Source: Chlamydia pneumoniae TW-183 (GTDB taxonomy: Bacteria > Chlamydiota > Chlamydiia > Chlamydiales > Chlamydiaceae). Taken from it: 64,000 bases of DNA. Shown in pieces: positions 33,926 to 44,390 of this stretch. The notes below the pieces were generated by a model that was not told the origin of the DNA, did not search any database, and saw only the letters and a list, made by a program, of their open reading frames with translations. The stretch's first letter is position 1. Each line of letters opens with the position of its first letter. Position numbers and translations under genes: made by a program. The DNA lies in assembly GCF_000007205.1 (NCBI RefSeq), contig NC_005043.1, forward strand, positions 310,001-374,000, given 5' to 3'.

Positions 33926-36400
33926 TTAATTTCCTTCTCCAGAGCAAGATTTTGTAGGAACATGCCAAATATCTCTGGCATAATCCTGAATGGCTCTGTC
34001 ACTAGAGAAAAAGCCCATTCCTGCAGTATTATAAATAGAAATCTTAGTCCATGAATCTGGTTCCTTAAAGAGTTTGTTCACATTTTCATGGGCAGCGATA
34101 TAAGACTCCAAGTCAGCCAAGACAAAAAAGGGATCTCCTTCATGCAGTAGGCGATGTACTATCGGTTTAAACAGATCTTTATCATTGCTATTGAAAAATC
34201 CCTGTTCTAGCAAATCTAAAACCTGACGGATCTTAGGATTCTTATCACAAATTGTCTGAGGACAGTATTCCCTCCGCAGTTGTACAATTTGCTCCTCCAA
34301 AAGACCAAAAATAAACATATTCTCCTTACCAATATGCTCTGCCATTTCTATATTTGCACCGTCCATAGTTCCTATAGTCAGAGCTCCATTCAAAGCAAAT
34401 TTCATATTTCCTGTTCCAGAAGCCTCCATTCCAGCTGTAGAAATCTGTTCTGAAAGATCTGTACCAGGAATGATATGCTCAGCCATAGAAACTCGATAGT
34501 TAGGTAAAAAAAGAACCTTAAGCTTATCATTAACTCGAGAATCTTGATTTACAACGTCAGCAACGCTATTGATTAACTTGATAATGAGTTTGGCCATGAC
34601 ATAGCCAGGAGCCGCCTTACCAGAAAAAATTACTGTTGTAGGGACGACATCTTGATTAGGGTTTTCTTTCAAGTCATTATAAACATAGATGACTCTAAGA
34701 ATATTCATTAGTTGTCGTTTATACTCATGAATACGCTTAATATGACAGTCAAAGAGAGAATTAGGGTCTACTATTTCTCCAACTTCATTATAAATTCTAC
34801 TTGTTAGATCCTGCTTATTTTTTAATTTTACCCCTTTCCAATGATCTCGGAAACCACTATCTTCGGCAAAGGAACGGATCAATGAAAGATGAGAAAGATC
34901 AATGATATAACGATCCCCTATAGTTTCATTGAGAAGCTTACTCAAACGAGGATTACAGAGAGCAATCCATCGTCGTGGAGTCACCCCATTGGTCACATTG
35001 ATAAACTTCTCAGGGAAAAACTCATAAAACTCTTTAAAGAGAGTATCTTTAATCAGCTGAGAGTGGAATGACGAAACTCCATTTACTTTTGCAGAACCTA
35101 CTACGGCAAGGTTTGCCATATTGATACGCTTTTGATACCCTTCTTCAACAATGGATAAAGACCGGCGCTTATCATCATTTTTAGGATAGCGAGAGCCAAC
35201 TTTTTCTAACCAACGGGAATTTATTTCATAAATAATCTCTAAATGCCGAGGTAATAACTTAGAGAATAAATCGAGAGGCCATCTCTCTAAAGCCTCTGGG
35301 AGGATTGTATGATTGGTATAGTTAAAGATGACTGTAGTCATCTCCCAAGCCTTATCCCAAGGTAATTCTTCCCTATCGACTAAAATATGCATCATTTCAG
35401 CAATCCCTAAAGCGGGATGGGTATCGTTTAATTGTACTACGACTTTATCCGCAAGGTTATCCAAACAAATATGTGTCTTTGTATATCTGCGGATAATATC
35501 TTGAATGGTTGCTGAAACTAAAAAATACTCTTGTTTGAGACGCAATTCCTGCCCCTCAGTAATAGAATCATTAGGATAGAGGACGCGAGAGATGTTTTCT
35601 ATCAAGGCGATATCTTCTATAGCCTGGATATAGTTCCCGTGGTTAAAATAGCTGAATTCAAAGCCTCGCGGAGATTGTGCTTGCCATAGCCTTAGAGAAT
35701 TTACAGTATCATTACCGTACCCAGGAATCGGAATATCATAAGCCATCGCCAATACCTCTTGGGTATCGACAAGATCTGCCACCTGTTTCCCTCGAGAATC
35801 GGTATAATGAATGACCCTTCCATAAAATCGTACGGGATAGAGGTACTCTCCCCTACAGATTTCCCAAGGATTTCCATAACGTAGCCACTCGTCAGGAGCT
35901 TCCTCTTGATACCCGTTGACGATCCTCTGATCAAAAATACCATAATCATAGCGTATACCGTAGCCGTAGGCTGGAACTGCTAATGTAGCCATAGAATCCA
36001 AGTAACAAGCTGCCAGTCTCCCCAAACCACCATTTCCTAATCCTGCATCGGATTCCATTTCTACAAGGTGGTCAAAGTCATAATTTAAAGTTTTTAGTGC
36101 CTTCCTTACTAAATCTAGAATTCCTAAATTCAAAAGATTGCTTTTTAGACTTCTCCCTAAGAGAAATTCCATGGAAAGGTAATAAACTCTTTTTACATCA
36201 TTTTTATAGTAGCCATTTTGAGTTTTCAGCCACCCCTTGGCCAACCATTCCATAACAGTTTTTGCAACAGCTGTGAAGATATCTCTAGGAGATGCGGACT
36301 CTGGTGATTGTACAACACTTAAATACAGACGATCTAAAATCGCCCGTTTCATAGAGTCAACACTGACTTTGTTCTTATCAAAACTCGAAAAATCTTCCAC
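33926..36400 (-). CDS. glgP: Glycogen phosphorylase
   Basis: PLP enzyme releasing glucose 1-phosphate from glycogen or maltodextrins. 824 aa, full length (GT35). The PLP Schiff-base lysine is Lys667 within [14 protein letters not shown]. The N-terminal part has [13 protein letters not shown] and [15 protein letters not shown]; the active-site region includes [11 protein letters not shown] and [11 protein letters not shown]. It supplies glucose 1-phosphate alongside MalQ (58562) in glycogen turnover. It stands alone, ending at a strong terminator. No allosteric phosphorylation site can be claimed. Confidence 0.96.
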   Translation of the reverse strand: MEDFSSFDKNKVSVDSMKRAILDRLYLSVVQSPESASPRDIFTAVAKTVMEWLAKGWLKTQNGYYKNDVKRVYYLSMEFLLGRSLKSNLLNLGILDLVRKALKTLNYDFDHLVEMESDAGLGNGGLGRLAACYLDSMATLAVPAYGYGIRYDYGIFDQRIVNGYQEEAPDEWLRYGNPWEICRGEYLYPVRFYGRVIHYTDSRGKQVADLVDTQEVLAMAYDIPIPGYGNDTVNSLRLWQAQSPRGFEFSYFNHGNYIQAIEDIALIENISRVLYPNDSITEGQELRLKQEYFLVSATIQDIIRRYTKTHICLDNLADKVVVQLNDTHPALGIAEMMHILVDREELPWDKAWEMTTVIFNYTNHTILPEALERWPLDLFSKLLPRHLEIIYEINSRWLEKVGSRYPKNDDKRRSLSIVEEGYQKRINMANLAVVGSAKVNGVSSFHSQLIKDTLFKEFYEFFPEKFINVTNGVTPRRWIALCNPRLSKLLNETIGDRYIIDLSHLSLIRSFAEDSGFRDHWKGVKLKNKQDLTSRIYNEVGEIVDPNSLFDCHIKRIHEYKRQLMNILRVIYVYNDLKENPNQDVVPTTVIFSGKAAPGYVMAKLIIKLINSVADVVNQDSRVNDKLKVLFLPNYRVSMAEHIIPGTDLSEQISTAGMEASGTGNMKFALNGALTIGTMDGANIEMAEHIGKENMFIFGLLEEQIVQLRREYCPQTICDKNPKIRQVLDLLEQGFFNSNDKDLFKPIVHRLLHEGDPFFVLADLESYIAAHENVNKLFKEPDSWTKISIYNTAGMGFFSSDRAIQDYARDIWHVPTKSCSGEGN

Positions 36401-36589
36401 AATGCAACCATTTCAAATACCATCTAGAACCCTCCATATGCGAAATTTGAAAAAAAAAAAAGAACTTCGCCTTGGTAAATAAAAGAGAGCCTATTAAGAG
36501 AGCTTAATAGTTCTGAACTAGAGAAAGACTATAAATAAAATTAGTTGATAAATTTTAATAAAATTAAAATAATATCTATAAAAATATTA

Positions 36590-36619
36590 TTGACAACAAT
36601 TATATAGACAGATTAAAAT
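36590..36619 (+). promoter_or_regulatory. Promoter of the small bilobed membrane protein gene
   Basis: Consensus TTGACA (36590-36595), 18-base spacer, TAAAAT (36614-36619), in a very AT-rich stretch. The Shine-Dalgarno AGGAG (36637-36641) and ATG at 36648 follow closely, giving a leader of about 20 bases. Confidence 0.55.
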
Positions 36620-36647
36620 TATTTAATTTTTTACTCAGGAGAACAAC

Positions 36648-37013
36648 ATGGCTACAGTAGCACAAACACCTCAGACTACACAACCACAACCATCAGTATC
36701 TCACAAGGCAACACATCGTTATTGTTCCTGGGTATTTTTTAAGCCTATTTTAGTTAGTCTAGGTCTCCTCCTTGCTTCCTTAACCACCCTAGGACTGGTT
36801 ATTGCCAGTGGAGTCACCCTATCCTTAGGAATCGGCATTGTTCTTGCTATACAGATAGTACTTGCTGGTATTGCTCTTGTCCTTGCTTTCAATCATATTA
36901 GACAATTTAAACAAGCTAGAACAGCGGAGTTGAACTCAATGAAAATGATATCTGCGCCGGCTGCTGCAACTGTCCAGAAGCAAAAATTAGAGGATCGTTA
37001 CTCCTCTAAATAA
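36648..37013 (+). CDS. Small bilobed membrane protein, probable Inc
   Basis: 121 aa. A short Gln/Thr/Pro-rich N-terminus (about 30 residues) precedes two hydrophobic helices separated by a short turn at about residues 30-85, then a basic helical tail. This is the inclusion-membrane-protein shape and it lacks a Sec signal peptide. The recalled ortholog by position is C. trachomatis CT249, reported among Inc candidates. It has its own good promoter and Shine-Dalgarno. Its stop region overlaps the convergent dnaA paralogue by eight bases. No function can be read from the sequence. Confidence 0.7.
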   Translation: MATVAQTPQTTQPQPSVSHKATHRYCSWVFFKPILVSLGLLLASLTTLGLVIASGVTLSLGIGIVLAIQIVLAGIALVLAFNHIRQFKQARTAELNSMKMISAPAAATVQKQKLEDRYSSK

Positions 37014-38388
37014 TCATCTCTTCGCTAGGGAAAAATTCCAAACTCTTATGCAAGGAATTTAAATTCTTAGAAATATCTTGAATAGCCATGTGAATATCAT
37101 GGCTATTTTCTTCTATTTTTTGTTCAATCAATCGTATGGATGAGATTACCGTCGAATGATCTCTTGAAAAGACATCGCCTATTCTCACGTATGATAGTGA
37201 AAGCTTCTGACGACAAAAGTACATGGCTACCTGACGTGGCAATACATATTCTCGGGACTGAGAACGTCCTAAAATACTCTCCTGAGAGACCCCATAATAT
37301 TGAGCAACATTACGAATAATCTTTAAAGGAGTTAAACGAACGCTTCCTGCTGCTTCTAAAACATCTTTTAAAAGAGTTTTCACATCATCTTCATATAGTA
37401 ATTGGTGAGAGAGTTTTTTATACATTACCCTCTTTGCTAAAAGATTCAGTGCATGCAGTAAGGTCTTTACGTTGGAAGATAGCGCATAAATTAAAAAATC
37501 TAAGGCCGTTTCTTGAATGCGAATAGATAAGCGCTCTACCTGTCTCATTAAGAAACTGCGCAATCCTTCCTGAACCAAAGGATGTATCGGAATTGCAACT
37601 CCCCATTCAAACCTGCTGATCAATCTATCTTCAACAGCAACGAGATCCACAGGCGCATAGGATGAAGACACTACAATCAACTTCCCTTCAGAATGAAGAG
37701 AATTAAACGTATGGAAGAACTCTTCTTGAGTTGCCGACTTTCCTGAAAAAACCTCGATATCCTCAATGAATAGAGCATCAATATTGCGGTAAAAAGAACG
37801 GAATTTTTGCATTTCTCCTGAACGGATAGCAGAGACTAAGTGCTCTGTAAACAAATCCGAAGAAACATAGAGAATCTTACCTCCAGATTCACGAAGAACA
37901 CTGATAGCTGACTGCATTAAGTGAGTTTTTCCAGATCCCTCAGGTCCAAACAGATAAATTGGATTAAAAGTAACTCCTCCGTTTTCATCAGGACTCTTAG
38001 TAAATTCCTGTAAAACACGAAAAGGAAGATCATTTTCAGGGGTAACTAAAAAATTAGAGAAGGTCATCTCAGGATTCACACTTCCATAATGCATGGTAAA
38101 GTATGCTGTCTTCTCTTGCTGCATCTGCTTCTCCTTATAAAAAGGAGCTGCTTTATCTACCGAAGTAACGTGAACACGAATGGGCTTATTGTTATTATTT
38201 ACAAGACCAGATTTAACCTTATGTCTTATATGCTCCTCAAACCAAGTAATTTGAAAAGAATCTTGAGCTTCAAGATACAAATTACAAGCATCAAAACATA
38301 AGACCTTTAAAGATCGCAACCACTTGTCTACAGTATTTGTGCCAATTTCTTTCTCTTGTAGCAAAAGAAATTCTTCCCATGCTCGCAT
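37006..38388 (-). CDS. dnaA: DnaA paralogue (chromosome replication initiator family)
   Basis: 460-aa DnaA with all four domains: an N-terminal DnaB/self-interaction region, a short variable linker, AAA+ (Walker A GPEGSGKT at 148-155; Walker B ALFIEDIE), and the C-terminal DNA-binding domain with the signature RIGDVFSRDHSTVISS. Chlamydiae are known for two dnaA genes. The Walker B here has ED in place of the common DD. No oriC-like box cluster or dnaN/recF neighbour is seen, so this is likely the second copy away from the origin. Whether it initiates, modulates or regulates transcription is open. yidC lies 71 bases upstream on the same strand. Confidence 0.9.
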   Translation of the reverse strand: MRAWEEFLLLQEKEIGTNTVDKWLRSLKVLCFDACNLYLEAQDSFQITWFEEHIRHKVKSGLVNNNNKPIRVHVTSVDKAAPFYKEKQMQQEKTAYFTMHYGSVNPEMTFSNFLVTPENDLPFRVLQEFTKSPDENGGVTFNPIYLFGPEGSGKTHLMQSAISVLRESGGKILYVSSDLFTEHLVSAIRSGEMQKFRSFYRNIDALFIEDIEVFSGKSATQEEFFHTFNSLHSEGKLIVVSSSYAPVDLVAVEDRLISRFEWGVAIPIHPLVQEGLRSFLMRQVERLSIRIQETALDFLIYALSSNVKTLLHALNLLAKRVMYKKLSHQLLYEDDVKTLLKDVLEAAGSVRLTPLKIIRNVAQYYGVSQESILGRSQSREYVLPRQVAMYFCRQKLSLSYVRIGDVFSRDHSTVISSIRLIEQKIEENSHDIHMAIQDISKNLNSLHKSLEFFPSEEMII

Positions 38389-38459
38389 AAACTATGAGCT
38401 CATATAAATCGCTTGTTTCAATAAGCCTGTATTAAGACAATTCGACTTTTTTTTCAGTA

Positions 38460-40847
38460 TTATCGATGTTTTTTATTATTTAAAACCACTTCATTTTTAA
38501 GATGTTTGCTATCTAATATCTTATTAGTGATCCACTGCTGGACGACTCCTAAAATCATAGACGAAAGCCAATAGATGTTTAATCCTGAAGGGAAGTTATA
38601 GAACATAGCGGTAAATAAAATCGCCATCATGTTCCCCATAACTTGTTGCTGTTTCTGCTGATCCGTAACAGGTCCTTTCTTATGCAAACTCGTGACCTTC
38701 TGTTGTAAGAACATCACTATACCTAATAGAATAGGAAGTAAGTGGAACTCATTTCCAATAAACCATATCGATGTCTGCCAAGAAAACAACACATCAGGAG
38801 CTGTTAAGTTATCAATCCACCCAGGAATAAACGAGGCTCCTCGTAATAAGAATGATGACTTTAATAAATCAAACATCGCAATTAGGAAAGGAAGCTGTAT
38901 CAATAAAGGTAAACAACCCGTGATAGGATTCACTTTGTTTGTCTTATACAAGCCCATGATTTCCATCTGAGCACGCTTAGGTTCGTTCTTATACTTTTGC
39001 TGAATTTGCTGAATATAAGGAGATAAAATCTGCATACGCCTCATAGATCGTATGGACCATGCATTTAAAGGATAGAGAAGCAATTTCAAAAATACAGTAA
39101 GTAAAATAATGGAAATTCCCCAAGAACCCGTAACCAATTTGAAGAACTTCATAATAATAAATAGGAGTGCTGCAAAAGGAGCTGTAATAAATGCAAAAAC
39201 ACCACGGAAAGAAATGCTATCAAGATACTCAGGATTTTCTCCCTTCTCCTGAGTAATTGTCTTATCTAATACTTTAAGTGTAGGCTCTGCCAAGGGACCT
39301 GCATACACTAAAAATCGATGTGTCCCTGCATCTTTTGGCAAAGGAAGCAAGGTCTCATATCCAGGATATTTTGATACTGGATACAGTTGATTTTTAGGAG
39401 AAATAGCAGACAATCTTGTCGGAGCCGTAGAACCCGAAATGTAGAGAGATCCATAGCCAGAAGCAATTTCAGACAACGGAGTTAAAATAATACCGAAATA
39501 TCCATTCGAATTTAAAATCCATTGAGGATAAACACCACGACGTACAGCTAAAGGCTCTTTTACTTTTGGAAGCTTAACTTTATCTAAAGACCCCTTATTT
39601 TTTTTGATAACCCTGTATTTAATGGTTGGGGCTGAAGCATTTGACATGATCTCCACTTCAGGAACTCCTGAAGTTACCCATACATCTTCGGTTTCTTTCG
39701 TTAAAGTAATTGCAGTTTCAAAAACATAGGGCTTTTCTTCCGGATTCTCTGGAAGTTTGTATACCTTCTGAACCGATCTATCTAAGCTTTCCAATTGAAT
39801 GGAATGGGGGGTATAGGAAAGAACTCGGTATCTTAAAGCCACAGGAGTCGCTAGCTCTCTTCCTGAAACCACATTTAATGCGTGATACTCTAGAGGAAGT
39901 AATTTCTTAGAATCACTTAATAATCCCCTGCGCAATAAAGGGTAGTAACCTCCAATCGAGTTTTTGGCTTGTTGGCCATCAGGAAGTTTTGAAGACAGCC
40001 CAGGGAAAAGAGCTTCAGGAGATTTCTCTGAAGCTAAATCCCTATCAAAACCAATTTCATTCACAATGCTTTTATTATTTGTTGAAGCAAAAGGTAAATT
40101 GATACCTTCTATAGAACCACTCTCTTCAGAAACAATAATCTGCATGTAATCATTAAATAAAACATAGTGGTTCGCAGTATCTGACGACTTTGCCGAATCT
40201 TGGTCATTACCAAAAATTACAGCTCGTGTAATAGGAAGATCCAAAGAAACTAACTTTTCTTCTCGAGAATCATAGAGACCTAAAGGAATATAGTCGCTTC
40301 CTGATCTCCAAAAGACAAGCGCTGTACCAAAGATCGTGCTATCTTTATTGGAAATTCTTCCTTGTGCGTACTCACCTAGAAATACTAAAGGCTCTTTATT
40401 GTTACGAAACTCAACAACTAGTACAGGTAAACCTTCATGATTCGTAGGAAGAAAAACTTTTCCCGTATTCGTAGGATTGAAAGAAGAACCCTGCTGACGA
40501 TATAAAGCCAAGTGAATATTATCGAAACCACACTTGTGATCTACAAAGCTCCAAGATTCCCCAGAAGAATAAACAGACTGAGCAGCTTCTCCATTATGTA
40601 ATAAAAATAACTTGTCTCCAACACGAACTGCGTAGTTATTCTTATGTTCTTCTCCGTTTACATCGGTGTCCCATGAAGCTACACTTAACCCTACAGATTC
40701 TACTGCAGCTAGCGTCTGTTCTGAAATCTTTCTTTGTTTCTCTGCTAGATTTTTGCAGGAACGAAATTCATTATAACCAAAAAATATTTGACATCCTACA
40801 AAAGCAATCCCAATTAAAGAAACAAAAAGCAAAGTGCGTTTATTCAT
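38460..40847 (-). CDS. yidC: Membrane protein insertase YidC (OxaA), enlarged form
   Basis: Inserts and folds inner-membrane proteins with or after SecYEG. 795 aa, much longer than the E. coli protein (548). It has an N-terminal membrane anchor at residues 5-22, then an unusually large periplasmic domain (about 25-545), then the conserved five-helix Oxa1 core starting near [16 protein letters not shown]. The core carries the hydrophilic-groove Arg region ([21 protein letters not shown]), [20 protein letters not shown] and [22 protein letters not shown]. The tail is basic. Between lgt and the dnaA paralogue on the minus strand; probably cotranscribed with one or both. Confidence 0.95.
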
Positions 40848-40985
40848 TTGATAAACTCTAAAAATTAAACTTAAGAGGTCAAAATATCATAAACCCACAT
40901 TATCTCCCAAAGGAGAATCTCTCAATACAGGTCTCTTATTGTGATAGACTGTAAAATTCTAAAGTCTCATGCCAAAAAGATGCTG

Positions 40986-41864
40986 CTATATGTGTGAACG
41001 GTGCCTTCGAGCTTTCAATGAGCAAATGATAAGTAAGGCCACACCAAATAGAAATAAAGGTATAGATAAAATTTGACCAATTGTAAGTAGACAATCCTCT
41101 GCTAAAACTTTCCCTTGATGGCTTTTTACATACTCCGCAAAAAAACGAATGAAAGCGACAGAAATACAGGCTATAGAAGTCACATATCCCTTACCTAAAT
41201 GCAAATAACGCTTATAGGAAAGAAAATATAAAATTCCAGAGACGACCAAGTAACTGATTCCCTCATAAAGCTGCACAGGATGCACAGGAACTCCCTGGAC
41301 ACCTTGCATAGGATCAGAAAAAACCACCCCCCAAGGCAAAGAAGTCGGTGTTCCTACAATTTCTTGATTCCAAAAATTACCCAAACGAATAAAAAACGCT
41401 GCAATTCCGAAAACTGATCCACACAAGTCTGTAAGGAAGAGAAAAGTCAATTTTGAAATCTTTTTTTTATATATCCAAGAAAAAATGGCCGCCCACAAAA
41501 GAAAGCCAAGAACGCCTCCATGACTCGACAAGCCTCCGTGCCATATTTGAATGATCTCTTCAGGATGTTGTAAGTAAAAACTCCATCCATAAAAAATCAC
41601 ATAGGCAAGTCTAGCTCCAGGGACAATAAATAAAATAGAGTATATAAAAAAGTTTTCTAAAGCCACGCGTAGCTGGCTTTTGGAAAAACTTAAATGATCT
41701 TTCAAACCATAATAGGAAAGAGCCAAATACCTTGCTGAGAGACATGCTAGAAAAATCCCTACAGTAAAAAAGACGCCATACCAAGTAAGTCTTAGAGACC
41801 ATGGCTCGAAAGACCAGACAATTTTTGAGCGATCCCAATAGATCACAGCCATCTCAGCTCGCAT
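40986..41864 (-). CDS. lgt: Prolipoprotein diacylglyceryl transferase Lgt
   Basis: First step of lipoprotein maturation: adds diacylglycerol to the lipobox Cys, needed for MetQ in this window. 292 aa with about seven membrane helices. Signature elements are GLSSHGGVLGF (essential His-Gly-Gly), RLGNFWNQEIVGTPTSLPWGVVF (Arg, Asn and Glu of the Lgt signature) and VPVHPVQLYEGISYL. Upstream gene on the minus strand of the lgt-yidC-dnaA run, with a 138-base gap before yidC. Confidence 0.95.
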   Translation of the reverse strand: MRAEMAVIYWDRSKIVWSFEPWSLRLTWYGVFFTVGIFLACLSARYLALSYYGLKDHLSFSKSQLRVALENFFIYSILFIVPGARLAYVIFYGWSFYLQHPEEIIQIWHGGLSSHGGVLGFLLWAAIFSWIYKKKISKLTFLFLTDLCGSVFGIAAFFIRLGNFWNQEIVGTPTSLPWGVVFSDPMQGVQGVPVHPVQLYEGISYLVVSGILYFLSYKRYLHLGKGYVTSIACISVAFIRFFAEYVKSHQGKVLAEDCLLTIGQILSIPLFLFGVALLIICSLKARRHRSHI

Positions 41865-41937
41865 ATCTTAATACCAGTTAGCAAAAAATTCATACTCCAA
41901 GTAAAATAGAGTATTTAGAAATTAAGTGTAATGCACT

Positions 41938-42393
41938 ATGGCAAGAAACATCAAATATTTCCTGATACTATTTCCTGGTATTTTGTGGATATCAGCAGGA
42001 ATGAAACTCTTGCTAAAAGCTACCGCAATAGCCCTAGACCCCCTTTCTTCTTTTTTTACCTACTGTCTTCTATCTATGGTTTCTTGGGGATTAGCATCCC
42101 TAAAACATCGCTACTTGCTAAGCAAAACTATAAGGAAACAGCTGAGTCTATCTTCTGAATTCTTTTCACAAAAAATTACATGGATTGCCTATATAAAGCA
42201 GACCTTTATCTCTAGAAGGTTTCTCATCATGGTCATTATGATTGCCTTCTCTTTAGTCCTTCGTCGTTATATCAGCAATCCTCAAGCCTTATTCGTGATT
42301 CGAGCTACAGTGGGCTATGCTCTCATTAAAACTGCCATCGCTTACTTCTCAAAATTACAGAATGCCCTAATGGAAAATCCTGAAGGAAATTAG
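41938..42393 (+). CDS. Small membrane protein, possible Inc (CT101/MrcA position)
   Basis: 151 aa with hydrophobic segments near residues 6-26, 35-52, 95-112 and 120-138, and basic loops between them. No known domain. It lies 10 bases before acpS. In C. trachomatis the gene next to acpS (CT100) is CT101, recalled as the inclusion membrane protein MrcA that acts in extrusion. Shared position suggests orthology, but I cannot verify similarity. A competing frame starting seven bases earlier (41931-42158) lacks hydrophobic periodicity after the overlap and is rejected. Confidence 0.62.
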   Translation: MARNIKYFLILFPGILWISAGMKLLLKATAIALDPLSSFFTYCLLSMVSWGLASLKHRYLLSKTIRKQLSLSSEFFSQKITWIAYIKQTFISRRFLIMVIMIAFSLVLRRYISNPQALFVIRATVGYALIKTAIAYFSKLQNALMENPEGN

Positions 42394-42403
42394 TGCGAAC
42401 TCT

Positions 42404-42772
42404 ATGGAAATCATTCATATAGGAACCGATATTATTGAAATTAGCCGCATTCGCGAGGCAATTGCAACTCACGGCAATCGACTACTCAATAGAATCTTTA
42501 CAGAAGCAGAACAGAAATATTGCTTAGAAAAGACCGATCCCATCCCTTCATTTGCAGGTCGCTTTGCTGGAAAAGAAGCTGTAGCAAAAGCTTTAGGAAC
42601 TGGCATAGGGAGCGTTGTTGCCTGGAAAGACATCGAAGTCTTTAAAGTATCTCACGGACCCGAAGTTCTCCTCCCTTCGCATGTCTATGCAAAAATTGGA
42701 ATTTCTAAAGTCATTCTCTCTATAAGCCACTGCAAAGAGTATGCCACAGCAACTGCAATCGCATTAGCCTAA
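42404..42772 (+). CDS. acpS: Holo-ACP synthase AcpS
   Basis: Transfers phosphopantetheine from CoA to Ser36 of AcpP, activating fatty-acid synthesis. 122 aa with the two family motifs: IGTDIIEI with Asp9 and [16 protein letters not shown] with Glu58, the Mg2+-binding pair. Length is typical (about 120-126 aa). It follows the small membrane protein by ten bases. Its 3' end overlaps the convergent trxB by nine bases. Confidence 0.95.
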   Translation: MEIIHIGTDIIEISRIREAIATHGNRLLNRIFTEAEQKYCLEKTDPIPSFAGRFAGKEAVAKALGTGIGSVVAWKDIEVFKVSHGPEVLLPSHVYAKIGISKVILSISHCKEYATATAIALA

Positions 42773-43699
42773 GAATCTTTCAGCATCTAGTGCTGCTATA
42801 CAACCACTTCCTGCAGAAGTAACCGCCTGACGATAGTACTTATCCTGAACATCTCCAGCAGCAAATACTCCAGGGACAGAAGTCTTGGACGTTCCTTTCT
42901 CAGTCACAATATAGCCCGACTCATCTAACGTCAGCTGTCCTCCGAGAAAATCCGTATTTGGCTTATGGCCTATAGCAAAGAACACCCCCGCAGCTTCTCT
43001 AGTTGTAATTTCTTGAGTCTGAACATTCTTAATATCTACGGAACGGACAATGCTATCTCCAGAAATTTTTACAATCTCGCTATTCCATAAAAATGTAATT
43101 TTTTCATTGTTTTGCGCCCGAGCTTCCATAGCTTTAGAAGCCCGCAGTTTATCTCTACGATGAACTACATATACGTGGCTTCCATAACGAGTCAGGTAAA
43201 GAGCTTCTTCTAAAGCAGAATCCCCTCCCCCAATCACATAAAGATCTTTATTTTTAAAAATAGGAGAAGCCCCATCGCAAACGGCACAAGCAGTCACTCC
43301 TTTTTGCCAAAATTCATCGTTTCCTGCTCCAGGAATTTCTAAACGTTTAGCAGAAGCTCCTGTAGCTATGATACAGGCATCACAAGAATAGGTTTCTTCT
43401 TTTGATTTCAAAATAAAAGGGCGAACAGAAAAATCTACGGAAATAATATCTTGAGCTAGTGTCTTGGTCCCAAACCGCACAGCCTGCTCCTTCATATTAT
43501 TCATAAGTTTTGGCCCAAGAATCCCTTCAGGAAACCCTGGAAAATTCTCAACTTCTGTTGTAGTCATAAGCTGGCCACCAGAGATCCCAGAGAAAAACCC
43601 CTCAAATAAAAGAGGATGCAAAAGCGCTCTTGATGCATAAATTGCCGCTGTATATCCAGATGGACCTGAACCAATAATAATTAACCGGGAATGAATCAT
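42764..43699 (-). CDS. trxB: Thioredoxin reductase TrxB
   Basis: NADPH-dependent flavoenzyme that reduces thioredoxin. 311 aa: FAD motif GSGPSG (10-15), the redox pair Cys138-Ala-Val-Cys141 followed by DGA, NADPH motif [10 protein letters not shown], and C-terminal [27 protein letters not shown]. The redox centre is CAVC where CATC is most frequent. ATG start. Convergent with acpS. A 691-base non-coding region separates it from the divergent rpsA operon. Confidence 0.95.
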
Positions 43700-44114
43700 T
43701 TATAATTTCCTTATCTAACTTTAGAAATTGAGAACACTGTTCTTGATCTACTAGAAAAAAGACACTTAATTCTAGCCTATCTAATAAACAACACTTAGCG
43801 TCTATGCGTCAGTTTCTCTATGCAAAAAACTTGCTTTTGAATAGCTTTTGTCTAGTTTTAATTTATACGGATTTAAGACTAAAGTTTCAAATCTCAAGAT
43901 CTTCATCTTCCAGTAATAACACCTACATTTCTGTGATTAATCTTTAGAATTTTCTTAGAGCTAAGAAACCAAGACCCATCCTATTATTTAACCCTCAATA
44001 AGTATGGTTCTACTTCTGAATGCACTTGGTTCTTGAGCAGCAACCAAAAAGATCTATCAGGCTTAAGAACAAAGCTGATGTAGCCCATCTGGGACGAGAA
44101 TTTATGGGGTGCTT

Positions 44115-44183
44115 ATGAAAAAAACGATATGTTTTCTATGCGCCAAATCCTGTTTCTCTACATATGACAAGGCACATTTATGA
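44115..44183 (+). CDS. Possible 22-residue leader peptide
   Basis: ATG at 44115, preceded by GGGGTGCTT, opens a frame of 22 codons ending TGA at 44181-44183; the start reads MKKTICFLCAKSC. Three cysteines in the first thirteen residues are unusual. It lies 120 bases before the alternative hairpins, so a leader-peptide attenuation arrangement is conceivable. A frame this short can easily arise by chance. Confidence 0.2.
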   Translation: MKKTICFLCAKSCFSTYDKAHL

Positions 44184-44304
44184 TAATTACCACACGTATT
44201 TTATAAAATCTGGTAATATAGAAAAGTTAAAAAAGAGGCCTTATACATCTCTAGAACGGAAGTATAGGATTTTACGATTAATTCGATTATATAGAACTAA
44301 TCGT

Positions 44305-44332
44305 CTCCTGCAAGGGAGGTCTTGCCTTTTTT
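44305..44332 (+). terminator. Intrinsic terminator with a competing hairpin in the rpsA leader
   Basis: GCAAG (44310-44314) and CTTGC (44321-44325) form a stem followed by C and TTTTTT (44327-44332), a short intrinsic terminator. The overlapping pair CTCC (44305-44308) and GGAG (44315-44318) forms another hairpin that uses GCAAG as its loop, so the two folds exclude each other. Either it ends an upstream small transcript or it attenuates the rpsA-nusA-infB operon, 58 bases downstream. Confidence 0.5.
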
Positions 44333-44390
44333 AAGGTTTATATTTACACTGTCTTTTTTGACTTTGTAGTTTTTAGGAGAATAACAATAA

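Larger units (their letters stand above)
43700..44390. other. Long trxB-rpsA divergent region with a structured leader (691 bases)
   Basis: The largest gene-free stretch. I find no tRNA, tmRNA, RNase P RNA or 4.5S RNA pattern. Items seen, left to right: a small hairpin TTGGTT/AACCAA (44026-44047); a 22-codon ORF (44115-44183); an inverted repeat ACGATTA/TAATCGT (44274-44280 with 44298-44304); then the paired alternative hairpins at 44305-44332 ending in a T-run. Final leader to rpsA: Shine-Dalgarno AGGAG (44375-44379). TTGACT at 44358-44363 resembles a -35 but is too close to the ATG to have a usable -10. Confidence 0.45.

Noticed and set aside
41931..42158. ORF in a different frame starting seven bases before the small membrane protein
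   Set aside because: It overlaps 41938-42393, which is longer, has membrane-helix periodicity and runs up to acpS with ten bases between.
44026..44110. tRNA-like or small stable RNA fold in the rpsA leader
   Set aside because: I checked for T-arm GGTTCRA, acceptor pairing and CCA end and for tmRNA, RNase P and SRP RNA core motifs; none is present.
44358..44363. TTGACT as -35 of an rpsA promoter
   Set aside because: A -10 at 17 bases would fall on the Shine-Dalgarno/start region, leaving no leader.
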